Positions 29,066 to 36,318 of a stretch of DNA of 40,349 bases are shown piece by piece. Each line of letters starts with the position of its first letter. Position 1 is the stretch's first letter. Both the position numbers and the translations under genes were made by a program. This DNA comes from Gemmatimonadota bacterium (GTDB taxonomy: Bacteria; Gemmatimonadota; Gemmatimonadetes; Gemmatimonadales; Gemmatimonadaceae), in NCBI GenBank assembly GCA_021324635.1, contig JAJPIS010000065.1:1-40349 (forward strand). The letters run 5' to 3'. The notes below the pieces were generated by a model, which saw nothing but the letters and a program-made list of their open reading frames with translations, made no database searches and was not told the DNA's origin.

Positions 29066-29440
29066 TCAGCCTCTCGCCCGCTGCTCCGTGCGGATCGCCG
29101 ACGCCGGCAGCCGGCGGGCGAATACGTCCAGCACGATGCGCGGGTCACTCGGCGGGCAGACGAGGATGTCGAGCAGGAGGACGCCTCGCGAGGGGATCGT
29201 GTGGACGGCGATGTGGCACCGCTCGAGGACCAGGACGGCGGCGACCCCGCCATCGGGGCGCTGCCGCACGAGCGGCGCGCCGATCGCGACCAGCCCCGCC
29301 CCACCGGCGGCAGCGATCAGCAGCCCGGTCAGCAGCGGCGCGTCGCCGAGCTGCGATTCCCGCACGCCCGCGAAGTCGGCCAGCAGGTGCACATACTCGG
29401 CGTTCGTGCTGTCGGTGGACCCCATCAGACGAGCATGCAT
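29066..29440 (-). CDS. AdoMet decarboxylase (SpeD/SpeH)-like protein with Ser-to-Cys at the processing site
   Basis: 124 residues, the normal length of class 1B prokaryotic S-adenosylmethionine decarboxylase proenzymes. The match is seen in HLLADFAGV near the N-terminus and in LERCHIAVHTIPSRGVLLLD with ILVC following. Aligned with the standard SESHISIHTWPE pattern, Cys75 replaces the serine that becomes the pyruvoyl group, and Arg74 replaces the Glu before it. His80 and Cys95 keep the +5 and +20 spacing of the processing His and proton-donor Cys. The Trp and Glu of HTWPE are Ile and Ser. It may be an altered decarboxylase or an inactive relative, and spermidine synthesis should not be assumed from it. 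The ATG at 29425 is an alternative start. Confidence 0.75.
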   Translation of the reverse strand: MHARLMGSTDSTNAEYVHLLADFAGVRESQLGDAPLLTGLLIAAAGGAGLVAIGAPLVRQRPDGGVAAVLVLERCHIAVHTIPSRGVLLLDILVCPPSDPRIVLDVFARRLPASAIRTEQRARG

Positions 29441-29460
29441 CCCGACCCCGCGACGATCGA

Positions 29461-29493
29461 AGGGCCGGCGTGCAACGAGCTGCCGCCGGCCCT
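29461..29493. terminator. Perfect 9-pair GC stem-loop downstream of the 93-residue gene
   Basis: AGGGCCGGC (29461-29469) pairs with GCCGGCCCT (29485-29493) around a 15-base loop. Read on the minus strand it lies 53 bases after the stop of the 93-residue gene and before the SpeD-like gene. No T-run follows, so it may slow or partly stop transcription, or be a leader structure for the SpeD-like gene. Confidence 0.45.
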
Positions 29494-29545
29494 CGGTGTT
29501 CCTGATCAGGAGAGCCGGATGATGCCCCGGCTCCTGTCCCGTGCG

Positions 29546-29827
29546 CTACGCGGCTGTCGCGCTGCTGCCGATCTCAGCCGCCGCCCGCTTGGGCGGCTGC
29601 ACGAAGCGTTCGCCGAGCGTCCGCAACTCGATCAGTTGCGTGGGGGTCAGCTCGGAGTAGCGGTCCGCCAGATATGCCATCGTGCCCTGAAACCACTCGT
29701 CCTGGTGCTCGGACGCCGCACCGATGACGCCGCATTGCATGATCTGCTGGAACAGCTCGTCGCGCGCCTCTTCGAACGCGGTCGGCGCGGCGACTTCGTG
29801 AAACCGACGATTCCTCTGTTTGGCCAT
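29546..29827 (-). CDS. Small helical protein of unknown function
   Basis: 93 residues. The ATG at 29827 has a good ribosome-binding site (GCGGAGTGAC) directly upstream, which supports a real gene. The sequence is basic at the N-terminus (MAKQRNRRFHEVAA), then mainly helical and amphipathic (AFEEARDELFQQIMQCGVIG, QGTMAYLADRYSELTPTQL), with an Ala/Ser tail. There is no signal peptide, transmembrane segment or metal motif. No family is recognised. The upstream region (29828 onward) contains an AT-rich patch at about 29860-29882, unusual in this window, where a promoter could lie. Confidence 0.7.
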   Translation of the reverse strand: MAKQRNRRFHEVAAPTAFEEARDELFQQIMQCGVIGAASEHQDEWFQGTMAYLADRYSELTPTQLIELRTLGERFVQPPKRAAAEIGSSATAA

Positions 29828-29900
29828 GTCACTCCGCTGGTGTGATGACGTCGTACAACCCTCGAAATGTAATCAATACGCGGGCCACGAGCGCAGTGCT

Positions 29901-29957
29901 GGACGCCTATACGGACGCCCCATACGGAGGCCCCGTACGGAGGCCCCGTACGGGGCC
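29901..29957. repeat. 13-base tandem repeat array with terminal palindrome
   Basis: Units GGACGCCTATAC (29901-29912), GGACGCCCCATAC (29913-29925), GGAGGCCCCGTAC (29926-29938) and GGAGGCCCCGTAC (29939-29951), then a partial GGGGCC. The junction of the last unit forms a perfect 16-base palindrome, GGCCCCGTACGGGGCC (29942-29957). The unit length is not a multiple of three and the array lies between divergent genes, so it is non-coding. Confidence 0.85.
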
Positions 29958-30030
29958 CCCGCTGAAGGCCCGCGCCGGCAGCTCGATCTGGCCCGGTGAC
30001 GCCAGACGCGACGCGCGTGACGGGGCGGCG

Positions 30031-30064
30031 CACCGGTGGCGCACCGACACCGGTAGCGCAACGA
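30031..30064. repeat. 17-base direct repeat upstream of the DUF2461 gene
   Basis: caccggtggcgcaccga (30031-30047) is followed directly by caccggtagcgcaacga (30048-30064), with two mismatches in 17. Each unit contains the palindrome ACCGGT. The pair lies 26 bases before the chosen ATG, where an operator or leader element could sit. Confidence 0.7.
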
Positions 30065-30089
30065 CAAGCGACACCGCAGCTTGCTGACC

Positions 30090-30818
30090 ATGGTCACCCC
30101 CGCGCCCGATTTCGCCGGTTTCCGGCCGGCGGCCCTGCGCTTCCTGCGCGGCCTCGCGCGGAACAACCGCCGCGACTGGTTCGAGCCCCGGCGCGCGATC
30201 TACGACGAGGAGCTTCGCCTCCCGATGCGCGCGCTCCTGTCGGAGGTGGATGTGCGCCTCGCCACCATCGCGCCCGAGCTCGTGGCCGACCCCAGGCGGT
30301 CGCTGTTCCGGATCCACCGTGATGTCCGCTTCTCCAGGGACAAGTCGCCGTACAAGACCAACGTGGGCTTCTGGATCAACCACCGATCGCTCGGCGGGCC
30401 GGCCGGTACCGTCGTCCACGGCGGCGCCGGTCTCTACTTCCACATCGCCCCGCCGCCGGACGGGTGCTTCGTGGCGGCCGGCATCTGGATGCCCCCACCG
30501 CCCGTGCTGGCGCGCATTCGCGAGGGGCTGACCGACGATCTCCCGGGCTTCGTCCGGGCCCTCCGGACGCTCCGGCCGCACTTCGGCGCCCTGAGCGGTG
30601 AGGCGAAGCTCACGCGCCTGCCGCGCGGGTTCGGGCCGTCGCACCCGGCGGCGCAATGGCTGCTCTACCGCTCCTTCACGGTCAGCCGCCCCGTCCCCCC
30701 GGCGCTGCTCGGCCGCGCTGATCTGCCGGACCGGCTCGCGCGGCTCTACCGTCCCGCGATCCCACTCGTGCGCTGGATCAATACGGTGCTCGGATGTCCG
30801 CCCGCAGCTCGGCGGTGA
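30090..30818 (+). CDS. DUF2461 (TIGR02453) family protein
   Basis: 242 residues from the ATG at 30090; a TTG nine bases upstream would add three residues. The family signature is clear: FLRGLARNNRRDWFEPRRAIYD at the start, the core RIHRDVRFSRDKSPYKTNVGFW, and GAGLYFHIAPPPDGCFVAAGIWMP. The family is widespread in bacteria and some fungi, and its biochemical role is not established as far as I know. No signal peptide is present. It has two blocks of tandem repeats upstream and ends six bases from a convergent alpha/beta hydrolase gene. Confidence 0.9.
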   Translation: MVTPAPDFAGFRPAALRFLRGLARNNRRDWFEPRRAIYDEELRLPMRALLSEVDVRLATIAPELVADPRRSLFRIHRDVRFSRDKSPYKTNVGFWINHRSLGGPAGTVVHGGAGLYFHIAPPPDGCFVAAGIWMPPPPVLARIREGLTDDLPGFVRALRTLRPHFGALSGEAKLTRLPRGFGPSHPAAQWLLYRSFTVSRPVPPALLGRADLPDRLARLYRPAIPLVRWINTVLGCPPAARR

Positions 30819-30823
30819 CCTCG

Positions 30824-31612
30824 TCAGGGCGCGTTCGGCACCGCTTCCGCGCCGCGTCCCTCCACGAAGTCGAGCAGCAATCCGGCGAGCTGCTCCGGCG
30901 CCTCTTCGGGGATGAGGCGCCCCGCCCCCGGCAGGCGGATCAGGCGGCCGTCGGGGATCGCGGCGCACAGCCGTTCGGCCACGCCTTCGTCGAGCCACTG
31001 GTCGGCCTCGCCGCGCACAACGAGCGTCGGCACCCGCACGTCGGAGGGCGGCGTCCCGTCGAGATCATCGGCGGTGACCGAGGCCGCGAGCATCAACAGG
31101 TGCTGGACGCCATCCCGGCCCACGTACGGCGCCAGGTAGCGCGCGACGAGTCGCCAGGGCATGTGCGTCCGGTCGGCCACACTCCCTTCGAGCACCGGTG
31201 TGAGGAGCGGGGCCGCGCCGAGGATTCCGCTGGCGACGCGAAGCGCGAATTTCGCCGTGTTTCGCTGGAGGGCGCGGACGTCGGCGGCCGGCGTGGCTTC
31301 CTGGGTCAGGCTGTTGATGAGCACGAGTCGCGACACGCGCTCCGGATGGAGCGCGGCAAACCGCAACGCGATCGCGCCGCCGAGGTCGATCCCGGCGATC
31401 GCGGCGCGACTGACGCGGAGCGCGGTGAGGGCCCGTTCGACGAAGCCGACCTGGGCCGCGATACCGAAGTCGGTATCGAGCGGCCGGTCTGATTCGCCGT
31501 AGCCGAGCAGGTCGAGCGCCAGCGCCGTGTGTCGGGCCTCGGCGATCTCGGGGGCCACGTCGCGCCAGAGGAAGCTGGATGTGCCGAAGCCGTGCAGCAG
31601 GACCACGGGCAT
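30824..31612 (-). CDS. Alpha/beta hydrolase with Asp nucleophile and substituted catalytic His
   Basis: 262 residues from the only canonical start, ATG 31612. The fold is clear: VVLLHGFGTSSFLWR (oxyanion HG), ALDLLGYGESDRP, the nucleophile elbow AGIDLGGAIA, and LVVRGEADQWLDE near the acid position. The elbow has Asp in place of Ser, as in haloalkane dehalogenases and epoxide hydrolases. The catalytic His, expected in a PGAGH motif, reads PGAGRLIPEE (codon CGC where CAC would give His). Homologous-looking sequence (RIPIGPGSIHVERYGHGG) continues upstream in frame to a stop at 31706-31708 without ATG, GTG or TTG. The real start may therefore be non-standard (a CTG lies at 31672-31670) or the gene may be decaying. 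Activity is doubtful. Confidence 0.8.
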   Translation of the reverse strand: MPVVLLHGFGTSSFLWRDVAPEIAEARHTALALDLLGYGESDRPLDTDFGIAAQVGFVERALTALRVSRAAIAGIDLGGAIALRFAALHPERVSRLVLINSLTQEATPAADVRALQRNTAKFALRVASGILGAAPLLTPVLEGSVADRTHMPWRLVARYLAPYVGRDGVQHLLMLAASVTADDLDGTPPSDVRVPTLVVRGEADQWLDEGVAERLCAAIPDGRLIRLPGAGRLIPEEAPEQLAGLLLDFVEGRGAEAVPNAP

Positions 31613-31797
31613 GCCGCCATGCCCGTACCGCTCGACGTGGATGGAGCCCGGCCCGATCGGGATCCGGAGCAGATCGGGGTCGATGACAACCTCGCGTGAG
31701 GCGCGTCACGAGGACGCTCGGAAGATGTCGCTTCGTTGCCGCGCGCCGCGCGCGGTCGTACTGTTCACAGACGCCATGCGAGCAGTGCGTGCCGCCG

Positions 31798-31821
31798 TAT
31801 AATAACCCGCTCTGGCGGGTC
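31798..31821 (+). promoter_or_regulatory. Consensus -10 box and hairpin upstream of the PBP1A gene
   Basis: TATAAT (31798-31803) is a perfect -10 sequence 38 bases before the ATG, but no good -35 box lies 16-18 bases upstream. ACCCGC and GCGGGT form a six-pair stem with a TCTG loop just after it (about 31806-31821). The same AT patch could also serve the divergent hydrolase gene. Confidence 0.45.
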
Positions 31822-31841
31822 GCCCCGGTGTCGGGACCGCG

Positions 31842-34118
31842 ATGACCGCTGGCCCCGCGTGGGACAGGGGCCGCGGGTGGAGCGCACCGCGCACGGTGGC
31901 GCTGGTCATCCTCGGCGCGCTGGGGTTCGGCGCCGGCTTCCTCGCCGCGGCCTGGACGCTCGTCTGCCGGAGCGGCCGCTGCCCGGCCGTCGAGGTGCTC
32001 GACACGTATCAGCCGCGGCAGACCTCGAAGCTCTACGCGGCCGACGGGACGTTCCTCGCCGAGCTCGGTCTCGAGCGGCGCACGCTGCTCAAGCTGGCCG
32101 ACATCCCGCGCCCGGTGCGCGATGCGTTCGTGATCACCGAGGACAAGCGCTTCTTCCACCATCATGGCATCGACTGGACGCGCGTCGCCGGGGCCGCCGT
32201 GCGCAATGTCGCGTCCCGGGGCTACGCGCAGGGGTTCTCGACGATCACGATGCAGTTGGCGCGCAACCTGTTTCCCGAGGCGATCACCCGCGAGAAGACC
32301 CTCGTCCGGAAGCTCAAGGAAGCCCGGGTCGCGCGCGAGATCGAGGCCGAGTATCCCAAGGACCGGATCCTCGAGCTGTACCTGAATCAGATCTATCTCG
32401 GAAACGGCGCGTACGGCGTCGAGACGGCGGCCCAGCAATACTTCGGGAAGTCGGCCCGAGACCTCAATCTGGCCGAGGCGGCGACGCTCGCGGCGCTGCC
32501 CAAGGGCCCGGAGCGCTACAACCCCCGCCGGTTTCCCGAGCGCGCCATCACGCGGCGCAACACGGTGATCGAGCTCATGCGGCGCGCCGGCGCCGTCAGC
32601 GACTCCGAGGCGAGCGTCGCGCGCGCCTACCCGCTCCAGCTCGCGCACAAGGGGCAGGCCGGCAGCGGCGGTGAGGCCGCGCCGTACTTCGTCGAGTGGG
32701 TCCGCCAGCAGCTCGATGCGCAATTTGGCCGACAGCTCTACGAGCAAGGGCTCAAGGTGTACACGACCCTCGACCCGGACATGCAGGGCGCGGCCGAGCG
32801 GGCGCTGGAGCAGCAGCTCCGCGCGATCGAGGGCGGCAAGTACGGCAGGTTCCCGCATCCGACGTTCGAGGAGTACCTCGCGCGCAATGCCACCGGCGGC
32901 GAGAACGGCTCGGCGATCTCCCCCTACCTCCAGGGGTGCTTCGTCGCCATCGACCCGCGGACGGGCGCGGTCCGTGCAATGGTCGGGGGCCGCGACTTCG
33001 ACGATTCCAAGTTCAATCGGGCGACGCAGGCGTTGCGACAGCCCGGCTCGACGTTCAAGCCCATCGTCTACGCGACGGCGGTACAGAACGGCCGACCGCC
33101 CTCGTACATGGTCGACGACTCGCCGTTGGAGGTCCCGCAGCCCGATGGCACGACCTGGGCACCGCAGAACTACGACCTCACGTTCCAGGGTGAGATGACG
33201 ATGCGGCGGGCCCTCTACCTCTCGCGCAACCTGGTCGCGATCCGCGTCGGCATGGAGCTGGGCCCCGAGAGCGTGATCGACGAGGCGCGCCGGTTCGGGA
33301 TCTCGACTCCCATCCATCCCTATCCATCGATCTACATCGGATCGGAATCCGTGTACCCCATCGAGTTGATCGCCGGATACACCGCCTTCGCGAACCTCGG
33401 CGTCCGCGCGACGCCGATGGCGATCACCCGCGTCGAGAATGCGCAGGGCCAGGTCCTCTGGGAGCCGGCGCCGACGCTGACGCCGGTCCTGTCACCCGAA
33501 GAGGCGTGGGAGATGGTCGACATGATGAAGGATGTCGTCCAACACGGCAGCGCCTACGGGTCGGTGTGGAGCGCCGGCTTCCATCTGCCATCGGCCGGCA
33601 AGACCGGCACGACCAATGACGGAAACGATGTGTGGTACATCGGATACACGGCCGACCTCGTGGCCGGCGTGTGGATGGGGATGGACCGCCCGGTGAAGAT
33701 CATGCACGATGCCCAGGGCGGGCGGCTGGCCGCGCCGGCCTGGACGGCGTTCATGACGGAGGTGTATCGCCGCAAGCCGGCGCCGCCCGACTGGCCACGC
33801 CCCGACGGACTGATCGCCCGGGAGATCGATCGCACGACCGGGCTCCTGCGCAACCCGTACTGCCCCGCGGCCGCGGTCATGACCGAGTGGTACATCCCCG
33901 GCACCGAGCCGGTGCAGGAGTGCGACATGCACTCGCCGCGTGACACGGCCTTGGGCGACACGCTGCACATGCAGTTGCCGGGCGGGAACCCGGCGGCGCC
34001 GCCGATGCCCACTGTCGGCGCCCCGCCGGTCGCGGCCATGGCCGTGCGCGTCCCGCCGGCGCCCCCGGCGGCCCCCGCGGCCGCTCCCACGCCGCCCCGC
34101 CCAGGCCCCCGCCCGTGA
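31842..34118 (+). CDS. Penicillin-binding protein 1A (GT51 transglycosylase plus transpeptidase)
   Basis: 758 residues. A short cytoplasmic tail and one transmembrane helix (about 18-42) anchor it. The GT51 domain has the catalytic Glu100 in ITEDKRFFHHHGID, then GFSTITMQLARNLF, VRKLKEARVAREIE and ILELYLNQIYLGNGAYGVETAAQQYFGK. The transpeptidase domain has Ser403 in GSTFKP, an SxN motif (SRN) and Lys587 in KTGTTND. All signature motifs are intact, so it should polymerise glycan strands and cross-link stem peptides in the periplasm. The last 60 residues are Pro/Ala-rich and partly Cys-containing. The stop overlaps the start of the PHP gene (GTGA). Confidence 0.96.
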   Translation: MTAGPAWDRGRGWSAPRTVALVILGALGFGAGFLAAAWTLVCRSGRCPAVEVLDTYQPRQTSKLYAADGTFLAELGLERRTLLKLADIPRPVRDAFVITEDKRFFHHHGIDWTRVAGAAVRNVASRGYAQGFSTITMQLARNLFPEAITREKTLVRKLKEARVAREIEAEYPKDRILELYLNQIYLGNGAYGVETAAQQYFGKSARDLNLAEAATLAALPKGPERYNPRRFPERAITRRNTVIELMRRAGAVSDSEASVARAYPLQLAHKGQAGSGGEAAPYFVEWVRQQLDAQFGRQLYEQGLKVYTTLDPDMQGAAERALEQQLRAIEGGKYGRFPHPTFEEYLARNATGGENGSAISPYLQGCFVAIDPRTGAVRAMVGGRDFDDSKFNRATQALRQPGSTFKPIVYATAVQNGRPPSYMVDDSPLEVPQPDGTTWAPQNYDLTFQGEMTMRRALYLSRNLVAIRVGMELGPESVIDEARRFGISTPIHPYPSIYIGSESVYPIELIAGYTAFANLGVRATPMAITRVENAQGQVLWEPAPTLTPVLSPEEAWEMVDMMKDVVQHGSAYGSVWSAGFHLPSAGKTGTTNDGNDVWYIGYTADLVAGVWMGMDRPVKIMHDAQGGRLAAPAWTAFMTEVYRRKPAPPDWPRPDGLIAREIDRTTGLLRNPYCPAAAVMTEWYIPGTEPVQECDMHSPRDTALGDTLHMQLPGGNPAAPPMPTVGAPPVAAMAVRVPPAPPAAPAAAPTPPRPGPRP

Positions 34119-34933
34119 GCGAGCCCGCCGGCTGGCGCCCGCGGGATTGCCATGCCCATACGACGTGGTCGGACGGTGATCTCGCGCCCGACGTGGTCGT
34201 GGATGCCGTGCGAGCGCGTGGCGTGCGTCCGTCGATCACCGACCACGCGACGCGCGACACGTCGCGCGGGCTCACGTCGGTCGAGGCGGTCCGGGCCTAT
34301 CTCGACGCCCTCGCCGCGCGCGGCGACGCCGACCTGGGGATCGGGGCCGAGTTCTGCTGGCACGACTCGCTCTGGCGAGATCTCCCGCCCGACGTGATGC
34401 GGCGGTTCACGCACCGGCTCGGCTCGCTGCACGCGATGCCACTCCCGGATGGGACGGTGCTCAGCATGTTCCACGGCGAGCTGCCGCCCGGGCTCACACC
34501 GGATGGGTACATGGAGATCCACGTCGCGGCTGTGGAGCGATTCGCCGCCGAGATGCCGGTCGAGATCCTTGCCCATCCCACGCTCCTCCCGATCCCGCTC
34601 CGGGCGAGGCCGCTCGAGGAGCTGTGGACGGAGCCGCGGGAGGCGCGGGCGCTCGAGGCACTCCGGCGGGCGGGTATCTGCTTCGAGATCTCGAACCGGT
34701 ATCGCCCGCACGAGCGGTTCGTGCGTCGCGCGCACGCGATGGGTGTGCGCCTCTCCCTTGGCTCCGACGGGCACACGCTCGACGCGGTCGGTGACGTCGC
34801 GTGGCCGCTCACCCTGGCCCGGGCTGCCGGCGCGCGCGACGCGGAGCTCTACGATCCCGTCGGCCATGAGTCCCCGCGCCGAGCGCCGCCCCGGCCAGGC
34901 GCGAGGACCACGTCGCGTTCCGGCACGGGATGA
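34115..34933 (+). CDS. PHP-domain phosphoesterase
   Basis: 272 residues. The GTG overlaps the PBP1A stop, indicating coupled translation. The PHP metal ligands appear in order: DCHAHTTWSDG (His13, His15, Asp20), ITDHA (Asp43, His44), GIGAEF (Glu79), a His in GSLHAM, ILAHPTL, and GSDGHTLDAVGD. The complete set suggests an active trinuclear phosphoesterase, as in histidinol-phosphate phosphatase (HisK) or nucleoside phosphate hydrolases; the substrate is unknown. The C-terminal 25 residues are Arg/Pro-rich and look disordered. It lies between cell-wall and amidohydrolase genes; no histidine genes are nearby. Confidence 0.87.
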   Translation: MSEPAGWRPRDCHAHTTWSDGDLAPDVVVDAVRARGVRPSITDHATRDTSRGLTSVEAVRAYLDALAARGDADLGIGAEFCWHDSLWRDLPPDVMRRFTHRLGSLHAMPLPDGTVLSMFHGELPPGLTPDGYMEIHVAAVERFAAEMPVEILAHPTLLPIPLRARPLEELWTEPREARALEALRRAGICFEISNRYRPHERFVRRAHAMGVRLSLGSDGHTLDAVGDVAWPLTLARAAGARDAELYDPVGHESPRRAPPRPGARTTSRSGTG

Positions 34934-34965
34934 CGGTCGAGCGCTGATTCGCCGGGCGCTCCCCC

Positions 34966-36309
34966 ATGATCAACTACCACGCCGGATGGGCGCTCCCGAT
35001 CACGAGCCCCCCGATCCGACACGCGACGGTTTCCGTCGACGGTGCCTGCATCGCCTACGTCGGCCCGCGCCTGGGCGCGCCGCCCGGCGAGGATCGTGAC
35101 CTCGGCGACGCGATCCTGCTCCCCGGTCTCGTCAACGCCCATACGCACCTGGAGCTGACGGCGATGCGCGGGCTCTTGCCCGGCATGCCGTTCGTGTCCT
35201 GGATCCGCCGGCTCACCCAGGCCCGATCCGCCGTGCTCACCGATGCATCGATGCGCGACGCGGCCGCATGGGGGATCGCCGAAGGGCTGACGGCGGGGAT
35301 CACGACGTACGGCGATACCTGTGCCTCCGGTGTCGTGGTCGAGGCGCTCCGGTCCATGGGGGTGCGCGGCATCATGTTCCAGGAGGTGTTCGGACCCGCG
35401 CCCGAGCAGCGGGAACCGGCGCTGGCGTCGCTCCGCTCGCGCATCGATGCGCTCCGGCCGCTCGAGACCGACCTCGTCCACCTCGGTGTCTCACCGCACG
35501 CCCCGTACACGGTGCACGAGGACTTGCTGGTCGACGCCGCGGCGTACGCGGTCGGTGCCGGACTGCCGGTGGCCATTCACCTCGCCGAGAGCGACGCCGA
35601 GATGGCCTTTCTCCGCGAAGGCGAGGGGCCGTTTGCGGACGGTCTCCGTGCGCGTGGGATCTCGGTCGTTCGACGCGCACACTCCCCCGTTCATCTGCTC
35701 GTGGAGCTGGGTGTCGTGCTCGCCCGGCCGTTGTTGATCCACTGCGTGCACGTCGATGAGACCGACATCGCGTTCATCGCCGAGCACGGGTGCCCGGTGG
35801 CGCACTGCCCGGCATCGAACGCGATCCTGGGACACGGTATCGCTCCGGTGCGCGAGCTGCTCGACGCCGGCGCGGTCGTCGGACTGGGATCCGATTCCAT
35901 GGCGAGCAACGACCGCATGGACCTGCTGGGCGAGGCGCGCTTCGCGACGTGGTGCCAGGCGGCCCGGCTGCACCGACCGGGGGCGCTCTCGGATACCGAG
36001 GCGCTGACGCTCGCCACGCTCGGCGGAGCGCGAGCGCTCGGGCTGGAGCGGCGCGTCGGCTCGCTCGAGCCGGGCAAGGACGCCGACCTGGCGGCCTTCG
36101 GCATCCCCGCCGCCCAGGCGACGGCGCTCGCCGACCCGTGGACGGCCGCCCTGGCGGCGGCCGGCACGCCCGCGATGCTCGTCACCGTCGCGGGCCGGGA
36201 GCGGGTCCGCGACGGCCAGGTCGTCGACCTGGATGCGGGGCTCGCCGCGCGCGTCGGCGCCTCGGCGGAGGCTCTCGCGGCGTGGCGCAGGAGCTTGGCG
36301 TCACATTAG
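34966..36309 (+). CDS. Amidohydrolase of the MTA/SAH or aminofutalosine deaminase group
   Basis: 447 residues. A metal-dependent deaminase of the cytosine-deaminase/TrzN branch. Metal ligands and active-site motifs are visible: PGLVNAHTHLE, SPHAPYTVHEDL, IHLAESDAEM, LIHCVHVDE, HCPASNAILGHG and LGSDSMASNDRMDLL. The C-terminal composite domain has GSLEPGKDADLAAF. Members deaminate 5-methylthioadenosine, S-adenosylhomocysteine, 5'-deoxyadenosine or 6-amino-6-deoxyfutalosine (menaquinone pathway), and these cannot be separated by eye. It lies 32 bases after the PHP gene and 9 before ilvE, so the plus-strand genes from PBP1A to HNH may form one transcript. Confidence 0.87.
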   Translation: MINYHAGWALPITSPPIRHATVSVDGACIAYVGPRLGAPPGEDRDLGDAILLPGLVNAHTHLELTAMRGLLPGMPFVSWIRRLTQARSAVLTDASMRDAAAWGIAEGLTAGITTYGDTCASGVVVEALRSMGVRGIMFQEVFGPAPEQREPALASLRSRIDALRPLETDLVHLGVSPHAPYTVHEDLLVDAAAYAVGAGLPVAIHLAESDAEMAFLREGEGPFADGLRARGISVVRRAHSPVHLLVELGVVLARPLLIHCVHVDETDIAFIAEHGCPVAHCPASNAILGHGIAPVRELLDAGAVVGLGSDSMASNDRMDLLGEARFATWCQAARLHRPGALSDTEALTLATLGGARALGLERRVGSLEPGKDADLAAFGIPAAQATALADPWTAALAAAGTPAMLVTVAGRERVRDGQVVDLDAGLAARVGASAEALAAWRRSLASH

Positions 36310-36318
36310 GTTACAGCA

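Noticed and set aside
29901-30064. Repeats considered as a CRISPR array
   Set aside because: Units are 13 and 17 bases and directly adjacent with no spacers, and no cas gene is present.
31306-31689. 127-codon minus frame starting with TTG ahead of the alpha/beta hydrolase
   Set aside because: It is in a different frame from the hydrolase and gives a Ser/Arg/Pro-rich shadow product; only its TTG overlaps the region where the hydrolase start is missing.
31065-33317. 750-codon minus-strand frame opposite the PBP1A gene
   Set aside because: The opposite strand carries a complete PBP1A with all motifs; the antisense product has no family character.
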